Source: Verpa conica (taxonomy: Eukaryota > Ascomycota > Pezizomycetes > Pezizales > Morchellaceae). From it: DNA of 64,000 nucleotides. Below, in pieces: positions 1-10,776 of this stretch. The notes under the pieces are model-generated. The model made no database searches. It had not been told where the DNA came from and was given only the letters and a program-made list of their open reading frames with translations. The stretch's first letter is position 1, and the number at the start of each line of letters is the position of its first letter. The position numbers were made by a program, and so were the translations under genes. The DNA lies in NCBI GenBank assembly GCA_033030425.1, contig JAUFSD010000019.1, positions 124,001-188,000 of the forward strand, written 5' to 3'.

Positions 1-860
1 TGATTCCGGAGTAGATACTGTACTAATTCCTAGCTGAGTATTATGATCTACACATGTAACGTCTGGGTAGAGCCGTATTGGGGTAGGTATTAAGTTTGAA
101 AACTCCTAGCTATGACATAATACGCGGCCTCAACTATGACACCAAAACAGTTTGCCTCCTCATTATAATATGATACATCGATACATCATTCCACCAGATA
201 TTCAAAAACCACCATAGTCATCAACTATCCATATCCCACTCTAAACTTCTGCCTGATCCGGTAGTCTTGGAGTGGGGACTCTAAGTACACTCGTTACGCC
301 TGGGCTAGTGTCCTTATTGCTAGGTACCTCCAATCGGCGTTTGTTCCACTACATGGGGTATTCAGCACACGGCCAAGGGTCTTGGATGAAAGTAAAAACT
401 TACCTCAGGCAAAATCGCGCCAAGTAAGACTTTTGCTATCTGAGGAATAGTCAGTATCTCTCACAGCGCTTCGGGTAGCATCGTCAGACTATAAACTTAC
501 AAAGACCCAATATCCCTCAGATGTTTTGGGTTTATCGAGATGAGGCGATACTGCCATATATCAGCGCGTTAATATATGAGAAGGGCCACCCAAACACTCT
601 AACTACGAACCTGACTGGAAATCCGCATATCCTCCTTTAGGATCGTAGTCTAAGAAGCGAGGTAGAATTTCGTCTGAGACTCCGTTACTGCCCAATTGGC
701 AGAATTGAAATGCAGCAGCGTTAAAGGCTAATAAAGAGAGGGAGTTCAGTTACTTAAGAGGGAACCAAAAAGTAACTAGACTTGAAACGTACGAACGTTT
801 TCTTTCTGGAAAATGATTCTTGATGAAATATATATATTCTCCCAAGGCACTGGCTCCGGC
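1..860. other. Gene-free left edge
   Basis: No reading frame here resembles a known protein. It is AT-rich spacer downstream of the minus-strand kinase gene that ends at 861, and it presumably holds that gene's 3' untranslated region. Confidence 0.5.
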
Positions 861-2658
861 CTAATAGAATATAAAATCAAAAACCCATGCCTTTAAGGCA
901 AAGATAATGGGAGTTCCTACCTCCCAACCCGCAACAATACTAGTAATAGCTAGGGTAGGTTTCTCAAGGCTCCCATAAATCAGATACGGGATTATTACTC
1001 TGTCACAAATTACTCTTTCCAAGTTCTTGTTACCCACATATGGGCTCTGCACGATAAAATCCTGTAGATTCTCCTTGGTGGCATCTTTTTGGGATAGCTC
1101 AAGATTAGCAAACCCAGCGCTCACTATCCCCTTAGGTCTGGCAAATGTATAAATCTCTGCAACATTACTTAGGAACTTTCCAAGGTCCCTCATGTGGTTG
1201 TCATCAATTTTCATAGAGGGGCCGTCATCTACCCATCATATATTAGTACTACAGAACACCGACACAAGAGTATACGAGAAATAAAAGGTACATACCAATG
1301 ATTACTATAAGATCATAAAGAATTAATATTATCAAATCCATTGCAATATCCTTCGGACAACCGATATCTTGCAACATCGTAATCATATTTGCAGCTCTTT
1401 CGACATAAGATTCATGCAGGGCACGAGGGAAGAACTCTTTTAGGAGCGGATTTTCCTCGATAAACTTTGTTAAACGGTCATTGCATGTACCCATCGTGAT
1501 CCATAGGCTGTTTAAAGCATCTGCCGCAGTCATCCGGGATTGAGGATCTGCAGCTAAGAGCTTCTTCACAAATTCAATCCCACTCCTGCTCACTCGAGCC
1601 TTCTCTAAACTTCCCGTAGGAAACTCTACTCTTCCATTGCAATAGTCACGCATAAGCTCCATATCTGGCACATCCACCCAGTCCGAGGTATTATCACTAG
1701 GTGGTTCAACACCAGTCTCGGAGGGATCGTCATCCAAAAATGTTTCAAGGAATGGTATCTCCAAGGTCAGTATTTCATGTACTAACGCGCCCAAAGACCA
1801 CAAGTCCACGGCATTCGTGTATGACATTGGCTTTTCACCCCTACGTCTTGGGCGACGAGGTAGGAGCCCTTGTAGTTCCGGTGCCTTGTAGTTTGTGGTA
1901 CCGCAGTTTGTTCGCAGATTTGTATTCTGTTCGCTCTTCGATAATCCAAAATCGGTAATCTTGACCCATATTGGTGAGATACCGGCGATTAGAACGTTCT
2001 AAGCATAGACCATCTTAGCATGTGGGCCGGTGCGGTTGGGGAAGAATATCTTGGCCCAAAACAGGGGGTCAGACCTGCGGTTTTAGATCCCGATGACATA
2101 TATTCTGGCCATGCATGACTACAAGCCCCTCTAGCAGCTGTCTAGTGATTTCTTTAGCCTGCTGCTTCGCTTTCGCACCAAAGTCCTTAAGGTACGTGCT
2201 CAAGTCGCCGTGTTGGATATATTCCATCGTGAGGAATACAAAGTCCTCGTTATCATACCAACCGAGAAACTCCACAAACGATTTCGGGTGCTTATCTGCA
2301 GTTAGCCTCGTACCGTAAACCACATAACCAACACACTATTACTTGCCTTCTTCAGCTTTACAAACGTACTTAATTCCCGGGAGAAATCAACCCTATTGGC
2401 AGCCAACATATCTCGGCTTAGTTTTTTGACAGCCCTCAGTTGTCCGTTTTCATCTTCCTGCCGCAGAACGACCCCAAACCCCCCAGAGCCAATCTTGTCC
2501 CCCAATGTCCACCTCGTTTCAATCCCAGCTTTCGCACCCGACTCCTCCGTCGCTGGTTCCGACTCCGACTCCGATTCGTACGTTGTATGAATTACATGGT
2601 CGGTACAGAATCTTGTCTCTAGCCGGTACTGATCGAGGCTCGGATATTTGGTTGCCAT
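861..2658 (-). CDS. Active Ser/Thr-type protein kinase with hydrophobic C-terminal extension
   Basis: Four exons join in phase: 2658-2343, 2295-2075, 1998-1296 and 1228-861, giving about 535 residues. The kinase domain is complete. It has a Gly-rich loop GSGGFGVV (residues 57-64), the ATP-binding Lys in RAVKKL (Lys78), the catalytic loop HRDLKPQ followed by N (173-180), DFG (195-197), an APE-like YKAPE, and the Asp of DLWSLG. All key residues are present, so it should be catalytically active. A Ser/Glu-rich stretch (28-40) precedes the domain. After the kinase fold comes a region with runs of Ile, Leu and Val (IAMDLIILILYDLIVII) and a last exon I do not recognise. It is head-to-head with a paralogous kinase-ankyrin gene at 3149, and both share a start like 'D-x-Y-x-LET-x-F' plus introns in the same two places. 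The substrate is unknown. The last exon is placed by splice phase only. Confidence 0.85.
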
Positions 2659-3148
2659 GACAGTTGGTTGGGGTTGCAGTAGTGCCGGTGGAACAGGAAG
2701 AGGGGTATTTACTCAGCACCAGTTGATAGCCAGTTGAGCCTCCTAGAACAGGCTACCAAGCGGATGTGCCGCTATCGAGAAAGGAAAGTGGGAGGGAACA
2801 AGTTAAAGAAGTATACTAACACAGCAGTGGTACTGATTGATTGTGCAAGGTAACACACGAAGGGTACGGTCCTCGGGCTCCCGCAAGGATAATCCCTATG
2901 AGGGTTCTTTAGACCAAACGACTCTATGGAGCAACATCAATCGATCTTGATTGACTATCCAATCAGACAGATGAACCCCTCCAGAAACAAACCCTAACCC
3001 GTTCCAAAGACGATTGCTACGAAGCGATCGCCCCCGCCTAGGAACATAGTATCTCAACAACACACGCCCCGGATCCCCCCCCCACTTAGGAATACACTAT
3101 CTCAATAACACACACACCGAGTAGCGCCGATCCCACACTACGACTAGG
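2659..3148. promoter_or_regulatory. Shared divergent promoter region of the two kinase genes
   Basis: These 490 bp separate the start codons of two divergently read paralogous kinases and must hold both promoters. Next to the plus-strand start lies an imperfect direct repeat with a period of about 48 bp (3037-3072 and 3085-3120, core TATCTCAA followed by ACACAC). A GC-AT mixed tract and an AACCCTAACCC-type motif lie at about 2990. No specific factor site can be named. Confidence 0.5.
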
Positions 3149-6034
3149 ATGGCCCCAACGCGGAATTTTGATGACTACAAGCTGGAGACGGCCTTTCAAG
3201 ATAATTGTGTGGTACATACAACGGATAAGTTGTGGAAGTCGACATGGAGGCAGGAGGGAAAGATTGGCAGCGGTGGGTTTGGTAGCGTCTGGCTGCAGAA
3301 GGGGCAAGGGGGGGAATTGAGGGCAGTCAAAGAACTACGTCGAGATTCATTGCCAAAGGGAGGTTTTTCCCAGGAGGTACTAGCTTTGATTGAACTTAAA
3401 GATGTAAGCCCCCAAATATCTGAATTAAAGCGACATACTAACAGGTTTTAGTACGGCAATCTTTTCGTAAACTTCTTTGGTTGGTATGAGGACAGGGACT
3501 ACATATTTCTTGCAATGGAGTATATCAAGCATGGGGACCTGCATAAATACATGTCCGAAAATCCCGAAAAGGCAAAGTCAGAAGCCCAAGCTATTACCAG
3601 ACAGGTCTTAGAGGGACTTGAGGTCCTTCACAAGAAGATGATCTGTCATCGCGACTTAAAGCCGCAGGTTAGCCCCAAACACCCAAAAATCGTGTCTTTG
3701 ACACTAGGTCTTGTCGCAATATTCTAACAGAAATGATTACAGAATATTCTTATCGCCAATTTTGACCCAATTCACGTCAAAATCGCCGACTTTGGCGTAG
3801 CGAAAGAAACAAAAAACACGACAGCGCGAACTGCTTGGGCGAGTAACGGTTATTGCGCTCCCGAAATACTCGGAATACGTCTCCCAGGCCCCAAGAAGGT
3901 TAAGGGACGTAAGCTCAGCTACGCTTTGGACATATGGTCATTGGGCGCTCTAGTACACAAGCTCTTGACTTTCCAAACACCTTTCAGCTTCACCGATATA
4001 GAATCCGGCTCAGAGACAGGCGTGGTGGTGGAGGAGCCGGGGGATACAACCGACATAGGCTCTCTTCATGGCTATTGTCAAGGCAATATTGAATTTCCAG
4101 TCTTGGTTTTGAAAGAATCTCAAGTGGATGAAGTAGGAATAGCTTTCGTCAAAAGCCTGCTGGTTCCAAATCCTTCAGAACGACCGACTGCAACTAGCCT
4201 TCTGCAAAGTCCATGGCTCTTGAAACCGACTGCAACTAGTCTTCTGCAAAGTCCATGGCTCTTGAAACCAACTACAACTACCCTCCCCCGAGACCCACTG
4301 CTTCTAGAAACCTTAGCGAAGATTCGGGACCCAGTCTTTTCGGTTCAGGACCTCAGATCGATAGATTCTTCGACTCTAGGGAAACTATTCCAACTAGTAG
4401 TCGGGGAGCCTAACACGATAGATATGCTCCTAGATAAGAAGATTCATATCGGTGCTTGCATTGATAACCAGTCGGTACTGCAGTGGGCGTGCAAGGCCGG
4501 GCACACCGATATGGTTATACTACTCCTGAGAGACGAACCCAGTGTTAGCCACAGCACCAACTACCAGAAAGCTTTTCAAGAGGCTACCAAATCAGGGCAT
4601 ATCGATATAGTGAGGGTATTCCTGAGCCTGAAAAGCAAAAACACTGCTATGACAGGTTCCGTGGACCTTGATAGAGCATTAGGTATTGCGGCTGGGGGTG
4701 GGCACATCGAAATTGTCAAGCTACTCCTGGAAAACAAGGCCGACGTGAATGCTGATGCAGCCAGATTTGACGGTCGAACAGCCTTGCAAGCAGCGGCTGG
4801 AGGCGGGCACATCGACACTGTCAAGCTACTCCTGGAAAACAAGGCCGACGTGAATGCTGCAGCCTCTGATGATCATGGTCGAACAGCCTTGCAAGCAGCG
4901 GCTGGAGGCGGGCACATCGACACTGTCAAGCTACTCCTGGAAAACAAGGCCGACGTGAATGCTGCAGCCACCTATGGCGGTGGTCGAACAGCCTTGCAAG
5001 CAGCGGCTGGAGGCGGGCACATCGACACTGTCAAGCTACTCCTGGAAAACAAGGCCGACGTGAATGCTAAAGCAGCCACCTATGGCGGTGGTCGAACAGC
5101 CTTGCAAGCAGCGGCTGGAGGCGGGCACATCGACACTGTCAAGCTACTCCTGGAAAACAAGGCCGACGTGAATGCTGCAGCCTCTGATGATCATGGTCGA
5201 ACAGCCTTGCAAGCAGCGGCTGGAGGCGGGCACATCGACACTGTCAAGCTACTCCTGGAAAACAAGGCCGACGTGAATGCTAAAGCAGCCACCTATGGCG
5301 GTGGTCGAACAGCCTTGCAAGCAGCGGCTGGAGGCGGGCACATCGACACTGTCAAGCTACTCCTGGAAAACAAGGCCGACGTGAATGCTAAAGCAGCCAC
5401 CTATGGCGGTGGTCGAACAGCCTTGCAAGCAGCGGCTGGAGGCGGGCACATCGACACTGTCAAGCTACTCCTGGAAAACAAGGCCGACGTGAATGCTGCA
5501 GCCACCTATGGCGGTGGTCGAACAGCCTTGCAAGCAGCGGCTGGAGGCGGGCACATCGACACTGTCAAGCTACTCCTGGAAAACAAGGCCGACGTGAATG
5601 CTAAAGCAGCCACCTATGGCGGTGGTCGAACAGCCTTGCAAGCAGCGGCTGGAGGCGGGCACATCGACACTGTCAAGCTACTCCTGGAAAACAAGGCCGA
5701 CGTGAATGCTGCAGCCTCTGATGATCATGGTCGAACAGCCTTGCAAGCAGCGGCTGGAGGCGGGCACATCGACACTGTCAAGCTACTCCTGGAAAACAAG
5801 GCCGACGTGAATGCTGCAGCCACCTATGGCGGTGGTCGAACAGCCTTGCAAGCAGCGGCTGGAGGCGGGCACATCGACACTGTCAAGCTACTCCTGGAAA
5901 ACAAGGCCGACGTGAATGCTAAAGCAGCCACCTATGGCGGTGGTCGAACAGCCTTGCAAGCAGCGGCTGGAGGCGGGCACATCGAAATTATCAAGATTTT
6001 AGAGAACAAGATTTTAGAAGAACAAATCGTTTAG
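3149..6034 (+). CDS. Protein kinase fused to near-identical ankyrin repeats
   Basis: Exons 3149-3403, 3452-3667 and 3743-6034 join in phase 0, giving about 920 residues. The N-terminal half is a complete kinase: GSGGFGSV loop (40-47), Lys61 in RAVKEL, HRDLKPQN (151-158), DFG (173-175), YCAPE and DIWSLG. All catalytic residues are kept. A 14-residue stretch at the end of the kinase C-lobe (PTATSLLQSPWLLK) is tandemly duplicated. Degenerate ankyrin repeats begin near residue 400. From about residue 469 come a slightly divergent repeat, then copies of a 35/36-residue unit with the ankyrin signature GHIDTVKLLLENKADVNA and almost no differences, closed by a degenerate half repeat. Ankyrin arrays bind proteins, so the likely role is a kinase receptor whose ligand face is the array. 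The substrate and ligand are unknown. Repeat number may vary between strains, and assembly collapse could hide more copies. Confidence 0.92.
4186..4269 (+). repeat. 42-bp tandem duplication in the kinase-ankyrin gene
   Basis: Two adjacent 42-bp copies encode PTATSLLQSPWLLK twice, at the end of the kinase C-lobe, with one silent C/T difference. A third, degenerate start (PTTTT) follows. The frame is kept, so the duplication only lengthens the linker between kinase and ankyrin array. Confidence 0.85.
4689..5996 (+). repeat. Coding tandem array of 105/108-bp ankyrin units
   Basis: The first unit (about 4689-4788) carries a few changes. From 4789 the unit starting GCAGCGGCTGGAGGCGGGCA recurs about 12 times with essentially no synonymous differences. 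Units are 105 bp, or 108 bp where an extra Lys codon is present. The only variable part is a block of 7-8 residues, which reads AASDDHG, AATYGGG or KAATYGGG. The order SDDHG, TYGGG, K-TYGGG occurs near the start of the array and again near its end. Identity at silent sites points to recent unequal crossover or gene conversion. Confidence 0.95.
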
Positions 6035-8978
6035 CCCCGCCATAGAGAGGGTAGGTGTTGCCAACAATCCCTACAGATATTTGGTGTCTCTGCTGAACTA
6101 TAGACAAGATACTTCCACGCCTTCAAAACCACATATCCCTTTTCCCCCACGACCCTCCCCTCTCGGCCCTCGAGTTTTGTGGTAGTTTATTCTTTTCAAC
6201 AGACCTCCATAAAATTACCAGGGATCTACCTTCAGGTCGTAATTTTCGTGACAGTAGCTTTAGGAATGATTACTTGATTTAGAACTGTTTTTCTCTTTTT
6301 CCTGTCTTTTCACCCTTGGCCTCTTTTTCAGTTTGCATTTATCTCTCCTACTCTTGTTCTATAGCTGTACTTTTGCTATGTCATCCCACGGCACTGTCCT
6401 TTTTTTGTCTTGGTAAATTCTGTTAAGCACTCGTTTCATAAAATCTGTCAATGTTATTTATTTAGTAATTAGTATCAAGCTCACCTTCATCACTGTCTAC
6501 CAATTGCCCAACACTTTTACTCATTCCTTCGATAAGTTCGATGGTTAGTACAACACTTGTTATACCTGTGGCTGATTGACCCTAGAGATTTAGTAACATA
6601 CGGAAAACTATGTGCACCCGCTAAAGCTAAAATTATGTAGCTTTCTAGATCACTATCTTTAGGTGAAAGTTAGTGAAAATGATAAAAATCATTATTTTCA
6701 TTTGATAGTGTACAATCTACCAGTATAGAACCCGGAGATACCTTGGGTGGTAGTAGATTTTAGTGCCCCAGAACGGAAGATACCTTGTATTTGTGGTAAA
6801 AACTGCTGAATCGATTGTCTAAGGGAGATAGAGAAATATATCGGTATATGCTCCAAAAGAGAGAACCCTAAACCCTAATATGGGATGCCTTGCCTAAGCA
6901 TAGTTTATCTGTACCTTATTTGATAATGTTAGCTTTAGTATAAGAGGAAGAAGGTTAGCGGAGGGCCCAGGGCGTAGACCTTGCCTGAGCTACCAGGGAT
7001 CATACTTCTGCTCGCTACGCTATAAAGAGTCCTCAAGATTGTATCCACGCCTTATATACTCATTTACGTCTCGGAGGGCATGTGAGTATCTATGGATCAT
7101 TATACAACTCAGTTGTATAGGTATCTATATACATAAATTTTGAATCAAACGATTACACTAGCAGTTAGGCTAGTAAGTGTACTAGTAGTACTTGATAACA
7201 GGTGTCGTCAAAAGGACTACACTACAAGAAGGGGCTCACCCCTCCTTATTCTTTCTTTTTCTTCTTAGTCGGTAATTATACAATTTACATATTTCCGCTC
7301 CAACAATAAATAGATATATACATGTAATTCTAATAATCAGCAGGCAAGTGGCGAGGCAATAAATAATTGGTTCCATTGGTAGTAGTTAGGAAATGAATTA
7401 AGCTAGCGCTGTAGGGTTAAGAGTTCGTACTGTGGCTGCTTCAGTTCAATACTAGGAAGCTTGGGGTAACCGATGACGGAGGTTACAAGCAATCTAGCTA
7501 CTTATCTATCTGCCAGCGTATACCACCTAGCGTGCTCCACCAGTACCTCCATTCTATCCCATAACCCGGCAAAGCTGCCCCTTTTCCATGGTGCCAAATT
7601 CTGTGGTTAGGCTCAAGCTTCTGCTTTTTTTCGTAGGCTGCTATACGTTAAGCAGCCACCACTTTGGGGGCAGCATTTTTCGCCGGGTTATGGGATAGGT
7701 AGGATACTTTAGGGGTTACTCTTTACTGACCACTAAGCCCTTCCTAATCAGTGCTTTAAAATTTCCTTGGTAGTACTCTATAAGAGATAACGCCCTTCGT
7801 TAATGGTTTCCGGGGAAGAAGATAGGTTTCGCTATGATAAAGAATAGGTATATCCCAATCTGCATCCAGGGTACTTGGAGAGATATTATTTCTCCACAAC
7901 AGACTCACCTAACTCTTAGCGCATTAGAATATAGGTTCTTCGTTCTACCGGAGAAATTTGACATTACAGAGAGCTACCAACATAGCGTCAAAGCTCAACA
8001 TTGTGCCAACCACCAATGCCCTCTCTGTAGCTACCGGCATTACTATTATTAACAGTAACAATGATATACTTACACAATCGATTATAGGCTACATACAAGT
8101 CTTTGGGTTACTTCCCTATGACTTTTGTAATTTCTTTAAACTCTTTACTAATATAGAGAACACTGACGCCATTGATTATAACTTTTGCGTACGTCTCACG
8201 TTATTATTTTGCTTTGACTTACACGCTACATGTGGCTATACCCCGTGTAATTCTTCTTAAGGCGAGATTTGGCATGTATGATATTATATTTTTCCCCTCC
8301 GTTTGCGCCCTTCTCTCCCTCTCCCCCTACACCTACCCTTTACCTTTATTATAATTAAATTCACACAAAGAACTCTTCGAGTTCACCATTAGTTAGTATT
8401 TAGACCCTTAGAGCCCGATGCATTTTTACCAGCTTCCGCTTATATACTACAGAAAATGTGGTTCTCGCGGGAAATTAACTCTAGGGCTATTAGTAGGAGT
8501 TTAATACTATAAAGCATTTATCAACTAAAGTAAAGGATATTTTGCGCCAAGCCACCGGCCTACTCACGGTGCCAGGCTTAATATCGGTGTGGCGGGGATC
8601 GACATTCTTTTAAGGTGTGAATCTCCAATAACCCTAGTAAATACACCACGAGCGCAATTACATTTCTCCGTAATCGGGTACGTGACAATAAAAATCTCGA
8701 GGTTTCGGTCGTATTCGCAACACCTTCAGTGCGCACCAGCGCATCAGGTCTTAGGCAACTACTCTAGGCAGACCTGTCCAGCCTCACTGCGCGGCGCAGT
8801 TTGAGTCCATCCTCTCCAATCATGCATTGACTTGTGAAACCCCGCTTTCCAACACCCCCTCCCCTTCTACATCCAATCTTGTACAATGAACAATCGCAAC
8901 ATGCGCTCCCAACTGCTAATACACCAAACTCGAATGCACAAAGGGAGTTCTTGAATCTTTGAGTCTTTTTTGGATAAA
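6035..8978. other. Spacer between kinase-ankyrin and HeLo-pseudokinase genes
   Basis: About 2.9 kb of AT-rich sequence without a recognisable gene. It contains one miniature inverted-repeat element (listed separately), a short AACCCTAAACCCTAA motif near 6864-6878, and otherwise only short unconvincing reading frames. Confidence 0.6.
7557..7695. mobile_element. MITE-like element with TA flanks (139 bp)
   Basis: The ends are inverted repeats: TCCCATAACCCGGC at the left and its complement GCCGGGTTATGGGA at the right. A second matched block (GCTGCCCC / GGGGCAGC) follows inside each arm. Both ends are bordered by TA, as expected for the target duplication of Tc1/mariner-type transposons. There is no coding capacity, so it would depend on a transposase elsewhere. 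Confidence 0.75.
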
Positions 8979-10776
8979 ATGGCAGAAATGGCAGGACTAG
9001 TACTGGCTGTCCCCGGCATAGTTGATCTTTGCATCAAGTAAGGCTGAACCATGGCGCGTGTCTAGCTAACGGCTAACAGTTGGGTCTTGTAGGTACGGAC
9101 AGTCTTTAGTGCGAAAGTACCAAAGTTATAAAAACTTTGAAGAAGAGCTGGGGGAACTTGTTGTGAAGTTCGAGGCTCACTGGGTCAACCTGGAAGGGCA
9201 GATCAGCTTTTTTGCGAAGGTCGAGGACCGTGTCGAGGAACGTCAGCGAGTCGTCTTCGACAAGCTGGTCACCGCACTATACAACAAGCTTAAACAAATA
9301 AGCATACAAATCGAGGGTGTCTCCGCTCATGTTAAGAAGATATTCCGGCGAGCGAAGTTCGCCATGCTTGCCAAAAGGTTGCTTAAAGATGCAATCTCCG
9401 AATTAACGGAATGGCAAAACCTTATCCAACCGATAATCTTCCACCTAACACAAACAGCTGATCCTGTTGCTGATCAGAGAATTAAGGATGAGCCAGGAGA
9501 GTCTAATACAGCGATATCAACCGTGCAAAACATGAGGCGGGCCTTCAGTTCAGCAAAACCTCCCGCGAAAGAGCTTGTTGTTTTCCCCACAGACAATAAC
9601 TATTGGAATTCCGACCTCAGGCAGCTTATCAGATACACCTCCATTCAAATCCACAGAATCCCAGGCTATAATGGGCGGCAGCTTCTCATTGACACAATTC
9701 CCTGCGATGGGCGTGATCCTGCTGTGAGGCGTACTATCCGAGATATTCGAGAATTGGTCCAGGTCCTTCGCTTAGTCGACCCCATGACTTTCGGTATCCC
9801 CGTTTGCGCAGGAATCGTCAATATAAAAGACCCTAAAGGAACACTGAGCGGAATTGAGATGGTATTTAATGTGCCCGGGGGTCTGGTGAAGCCGCGGTCC
9901 TTGCGAGATATTCTTCTTTCCCCAGAAAACGCAGATGACCCCATCAACGTGAGAGTCCAACTTGCCAAACGACTTGCGAGAACCGTCTCGTTTGTTCATT
10001 CTAGCAAATTCGTTCACAAAAATTTCCGCCCTGAGACTATAGTTATTTTCGAATCGCGTGGTCAGTCGAGCGACCAAAGTTTCGCCAACGAGGTTGGATT
10101 CCCTTTTCTTGTCGGCTTCCAACGATTCCGCTCGGCAGCCGGGGGTCATACGACAATGATGGGAGATACGGCGTGGGAAAAAAATATTTATCGGCACCCA
10201 GACCGCCAAGGAGAGTTCCCGGAGGAGGTATATAAAATGGAACATGACATCTATAGCCTCGGCGTTTGTCTTCTGGAAATTGCTCTCTGGAAATCGTTCG
10301 TAATTTATGACGACAAGGGTCTTGCGTATAGGTCGGCTGAATCCGAATGCTTCAAGAACATGCCTGGGCGCCAGGTGAAGGATATGCTTGTGAAGATGGC
10401 TCGGGAGGTCATACCGAAAAAACTAGGGAACAGGTATGCCGAGGTGACTATTTCATGTTTGAGGTGCCTAGATGACGGCGACGACGACGACGACCATTGT
10501 GATCTTCTAGACGAGGAAGGAATATCTATCGGTGTCGGTTATATTGAAAAAGTAGGTGTAACAAAACCCGTGTATTGGGAATATATGCTAACGAGACCAG
10601 ATATTAGGGAAACTGGAGGAGATAACCGTGTAATTTTCGGGAATGGAACTTCCCCTAGAGTAAGACATAGGCTCTACCGGGTAATTCCTCAAGTATTGAT
10701 GGTATTTGGAACGTTTAGTTGCCTTTTTCTCCTTAGTCTACTTCTGGTTAAACATGAGCAAGACCCCTATTTCTGA
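8979..10776 (+). CDS. HeLo-like domain and pseudokinase protein with C-terminal membrane segment (MLKL-like)
   Basis: Exon 1 is 8979-9037 and exon 2 is 9093-10776. The 55-bp intron (GTAAGG, branch CTAAC, acceptor TTGTAG) restores GLVLAVPGIVDLCIKYGQS, the typical first helix of fungal HeLo-like death domains. The protein has about 580 residues. An all-helical N-terminal domain spans about 1-160, then a linker, then a kinase fold at about 210-530. The catalytic loop reads VHKNFRPETI (327-336), so the HRD Asp is replaced, and the DFG region reads VGF. A later Asp in HDIYSLG is kept. This is therefore a pseudokinase. A run of five Asp lies near 484, and a hydrophobic segment (about 550-572) ends the protein. 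Family knowledge: HeLo/HeLo-like bundles of HET-S and MLKL permeabilise membranes. That this one does so is inference. A second in-frame ATG at 8988 could also be used. Confidence 0.88.

Noticed and set aside
4576..4842. Minus-strand reading frame opposite the ankyrin repeats
   Set aside because: It is the mirror of a highly repeated coding sequence and has no independent support.
4789..5990. Regular direct repeats that could suggest a CRISPR-like array
   Set aside because: Units are adjacent without unique spacers, are multiples of three, and encode ankyrin helices in frame with a kinase.
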